A stretch of DNA of 64,000 nt from Amycolatopsis saalfeldensis (lineage in GTDB: Bacteria > Actinomycetota > Actinomycetes > Mycobacteriales > Pseudonocardiaceae). Position 1 is the first letter of the stretch. Every line of letters starts with the position of its first letter. The stretch is from the NCBI RefSeq assembly GCF_900110575.1, contig NZ_FOEF01000004.1:1-64000 (forward strand). The letters run 5' to 3'. This document shows, one piece after another, positions 62,103 through 64,000 of this stretch. The position numbers and the translations under genes were made by a program. The notes under the pieces were generated by a model. It did not search any database. It was not told the origin of the DNA and saw nothing but the letters and a program-made list of their open reading frames with translations.

Positions 62103-62326
62103 CGACCGGGTTGCCGGCGGCGGCCCGGCCGGGCCAGGCCTCCTCCCTGAGCGATGGGCTGGTGCACGCGGCCGAACTCGTGGGGCAACGCGTCGGCAAC
62201 GGGTCACCGGTGCCGGACGCCATGCAGGAGCAAGCCCGGCAGGCCCTCTTCGAGTTCCAGCTCGCCCGTGAAGCGCTGGCCGCCGACATCAAGGGAAGGC
62301 TCCACGCACCGGAACCGGGCAGCTGA
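62099..62326 (+). CDS. small helical protein downstream of decarboxylase pair
   Basis: 75 residues if initiated at GTG 62099, which overlaps the previous stop in the GTGA configuration used for translational coupling in this operon. The sequence is Ala/Glu/Gln-rich and predicted helical (LVHAAELVGQRVGNGSP, ARQALFEFQLAREALAADIK). I do not recognise a family. It may be a third subunit or an accessory peptide. Confidence 0.5.
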   Translation: MTTGLPAAARPGQASSLSDGLVHAAELVGQRVGNGSPVPDAMQEQARQALFEFQLAREALAADIKGRLHAPEPGS

Positions 62327-62333
62327 GCCGGGT

Positions 62334-63137
62334 TTACTTGCGGCAGAGGACTTCCCCGTGCGGGATGGCGAAAAAGCCGTCCGGATGCGCGGCCCAGTCC
62401 CGCCATCCGGCCGAGATCTCGTGCAGCTCCTCGGGGCTGGCGTGCCCACCGGCCACCGCCTGCCCGGCGATGCGGGAGTCCAGGATCCGCTCGGCCCACA
62501 TGCCGCCCCACCAGGCGCGTTCCGCGGGGGTCGAGTGGCTCCAGATGGACGCGCTCGGGGTGACGTCGGTGGCGCCCGCGGCGTGGGCCCACGAAAGCAG
62601 GCGCCGGCCGGCGTCGGGCTCCGCGCCGTTCGCGTGCGAGACCGCGCGGTAGACGGCACGCCAGCGCTCCAGCCGGGGATCGGCGGGAAACCACAGGGCG
62701 CCGAGGTAATCGGTGTCGCGGACGGCGACCACCCCGCCGGGCTTGGTCACCCGCAGCATTTCGCGCAGCGCGCCGACGGGATCGCGCAGGTGCAACAGGA
62801 CTTGGTGCGCGTGGACCACGTCGAAGGCGCCGTCGGGGAACTCCAGGGCATTGACGTCGCCGAGCCGGAAGTCGAGATTGCCGGCGGCGGCCGCGTGTTT
62901 CCTTGCCTGGTCGAGGATGTCCTCGGTGACGTCGAGCCCGGTGACCGGTCCGGGCGCCACGAGCCGCGCCAGGTCGGCGGTGATGGTGCCGGGGCCGCAG
63001 CCGACGTCCAGCACCCGGAGGCCGGGGCGGAGTTCCGCGCGCAGATAGGCGGCGGAGTTGTCGACGGTGCGCCATTGCTGGGACCGCACCACGCTCTCGG
63101 CGTGGCCCTGGCCGTAGGAATGGGCGGCAGTGCTCAT
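62334..63137 (-). CDS. SAM-dependent methyltransferase
   Basis: 267 residues from ATG 63137 (MSTAAHSYGQGHAESVV); its ATG overlaps the AraC stop (ATGA), so the pair is coupled. Motif I VLDVGCGPGTITADLARLV, TGLDVTEDILDQARK and FDVVHAHQVLLHLRDPVGAL are seen, and a C-terminal substrate domain includes WWGGMWAERILDSRIAG. It resembles the methyltransferase_25/UbiE group. Substrate unknown. Confidence 0.88.
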   Translation of the reverse strand: MSTAAHSYGQGHAESVVRSQQWRTVDNSAAYLRAELRPGLRVLDVGCGPGTITADLARLVAPGPVTGLDVTEDILDQARKHAAAAGNLDFRLGDVNALEFPDGAFDVVHAHQVLLHLRDPVGALREMLRVTKPGGVVAVRDTDYLGALWFPADPRLERWRAVYRAVSHANGAEPDAGRRLLSWAHAAGATDVTPSASIWSHSTPAERAWWGGMWAERILDSRIAGQAVAGGHASPEELHEISAGWRDWAAHPDGFFAIPHGEVLCRK

Positions 63138-63946
63138 GGTCCCCAGACTAATCCGACTCCCACATTGTGCAACGACCATCCTGAAATGTGAGACTTCTGT
63201 CCACTGTGGATATACGAGCCGGGCGTGTGGCCGAGGGAGCGCCGGAAGACGTCGATGAACGCGCTGGTGGTGGCGAATCCGCACAGCCGGGCCACGGACG
63301 TCACGGACCGGCCCTCGGCGAGCAGCCGCAACGCGTGATAGAGCCGCAATTGCGTGCGCCACTGGGGAAACGTCATCCCGGTGTCCTGGCGGAAGAGCCG
63401 GGTCAGCGTGCGCCCGCTCGCGCCGACCTCGCGGCCCAGCGCTTCGAGGCCGCGCGAATCCGACGGGTCCTCCTCCAGCAGCCGGCAGACCTCGGCCAGC
63501 CGCGGGTCACGCGCGGCCGGCACCCGCACCGGCTGTTCCGGGGCGGTGGCGAGCTGGTCGAACAGCACGCCTCGCATCCGCCGTCCGGCGGGCGTTTCGC
63601 GCTCGCCGCCGAGTGCGGTGTAGGCGATCAGCAGCTCCCGCAACAGCGGCGTGACCGTGAGCGCGGTCGGCTCGGCCAGCTTCAGTGGGCTGGTCGCCTT
63701 CGGGATCCCGAACAGGTGCAAGCGGGTCACGCCGAACGCGCGATGCGAGTGCACGGTGCCCGCCGGGATCCACAGCGCGCGATGGGCCGGCGTGATCCAC
63801 CGCGACTCCGCCGTGTGCACGGCCAGCACCCCGCTGCTGGCGTAGACGACCTGGTGCCCGTCGTGCCAGTGCGCGGTGACGCTCGCGGTGGCGGCCAGGT
63901 CCCGGATGTCGGTGGGCGCCTCCGGGAGGTGGCGGGAATTCGACAC
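63134..63946 (-). CDS. AraC-family regulator with N-terminal cupin
   Basis: 270 residues. An AraC_binding/cupin-like N-terminus (VTAHWHDGHQVVYASSGVLA, RALWIPAGTVHSHRAFG) is followed by the HTH pair EALGREVGASGRTLTRLF and VARLCGFATTSAFIDVFRRS, near residues 160-250. It precedes the methyltransferase in a coupled operon, so it may autoregulate and activate that gene. The last ~50 bp of the window beyond its start show no gene. Confidence 0.88.
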   Translation of the reverse strand: MSNSRHLPEAPTDIRDLAATASVTAHWHDGHQVVYASSGVLAVHTAESRWITPAHRALWIPAGTVHSHRAFGVTRLHLFGIPKATSPLKLAEPTALTVTPLLRELLIAYTALGGERETPAGRRMRGVLFDQLATAPEQPVRVPAARDPRLAEVCRLLEEDPSDSRGLEALGREVGASGRTLTRLFRQDTGMTFPQWRTQLRLYHALRLLAEGRSVTSVARLCGFATTSAFIDVFRRSLGHTPGSYIHSGQKSHISGWSLHNVGVGLVWGP

Positions 63947-64000
63947 AACTCGGCATAATACCGGAATCGCGAAGGCGCTGGCCGGCCCGACGATGAGGCC

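Overview
The window is high-GC actinomycete chromosome, most likely from Amycolatopsis or another Pseudonocardiaceae genus. This is inferred from very strong G/C third-position bias, frequent GTG/TTG starts, F420-dependent enzyme families (LLM and DDN-like), a mycothiol-type DinB/MDMPI protein, an SCO6745-family protein and many TetR, MarR, GntR, LysR, AraC and LuxR-type regulators. I recognised no rRNA, tRNA, CRISPR array, insertion sequence or replication origin. It reads as an accessory metabolic and secretory region.

Layout. 1-2 kb: end of an NmrA-like oxidoreductase, a hemerythrin and an SCO6745-family protein. 2.04-2.64 kb: a degenerate ~28-bp tandem repeat array that is not a gene. 2.6-3.8 kb: a macrolide-type glycosyltransferase. 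3.8-8.7 kb: a LysR regulator divergent from a four-gene operon (acyl-CoA dehydrogenase, class III CoA-transferase, FAS1/MaoC-type hydratase, CitE-type lyase), which looks like a dicarboxylyl-CoA dissimilation route. 8.9-14.3 kb: an operon of Zn-alcohol dehydrogenase, MBL hydrolase, SnoaL-like protein, quinone-type reductase and aldehyde dehydrogenase. 14.3-23.8 kb: two divergent operons carrying the C and N halves of a split transketolase, with an M24/creatinase-like hydrolase, a 3-hydroxyisobutyrate-type dehydrogenase, a LysR regulator, an aldehyde dehydrogenase, an LLM enzyme, a bicupin, a Dabb protein and an FMN reductase. A 20-bp site (GGACT-N2-TGGCTWAGCCA-RT) occurs twice between the transketolase halves and once before a GntR/FadR regulator at 25.3 kb, which suggests that regulator controls the cluster and itself.

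23.8-34.2 kb: a PLP decarboxylase, an MDR reductase, a Baeyer-Villiger-type monooxygenase with divergent TetR, an FAD monooxygenase/MFS exporter/MarR operon, a decayed SDR gene, a DDN-like protein and a second MarR. 34.2-52 kb is rich in secreted proteins: a truncated secretory gene, a thaumatin-like protein, two LuxR-type paralogues, a papain-inhibitor/barwin-like DPBB protein, an M4 protease lacking its propeptide, a Tat-exported GH127 with six ricin-like repeats, and a sulfatase lipoprotein. It also holds a methyltransferase, a second glycosyltransferase and an NB-ARC ATPase.

The most striking locus is the glycerophosphotransferase-like gene at 44.2-45.9 kb. Twelve 7-bp repeats lie inside its coding sequence, and the two halves on either side are in different frames. 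One extra unit or two fewer would restore the full frame, so this is a candidate contingency (phase-variable) gene. 52-64 kb holds regulator/enzyme pairs (TetR/MDR, GlxA-type/HD hydrolase-RidA, TetR/two dihydroxyphthalate-decarboxylase-like proteins, AraC/methyltransferase), an acyl-CoA ligase and a NYN protein. Several have inverted-repeat operators in their divergent promoters.
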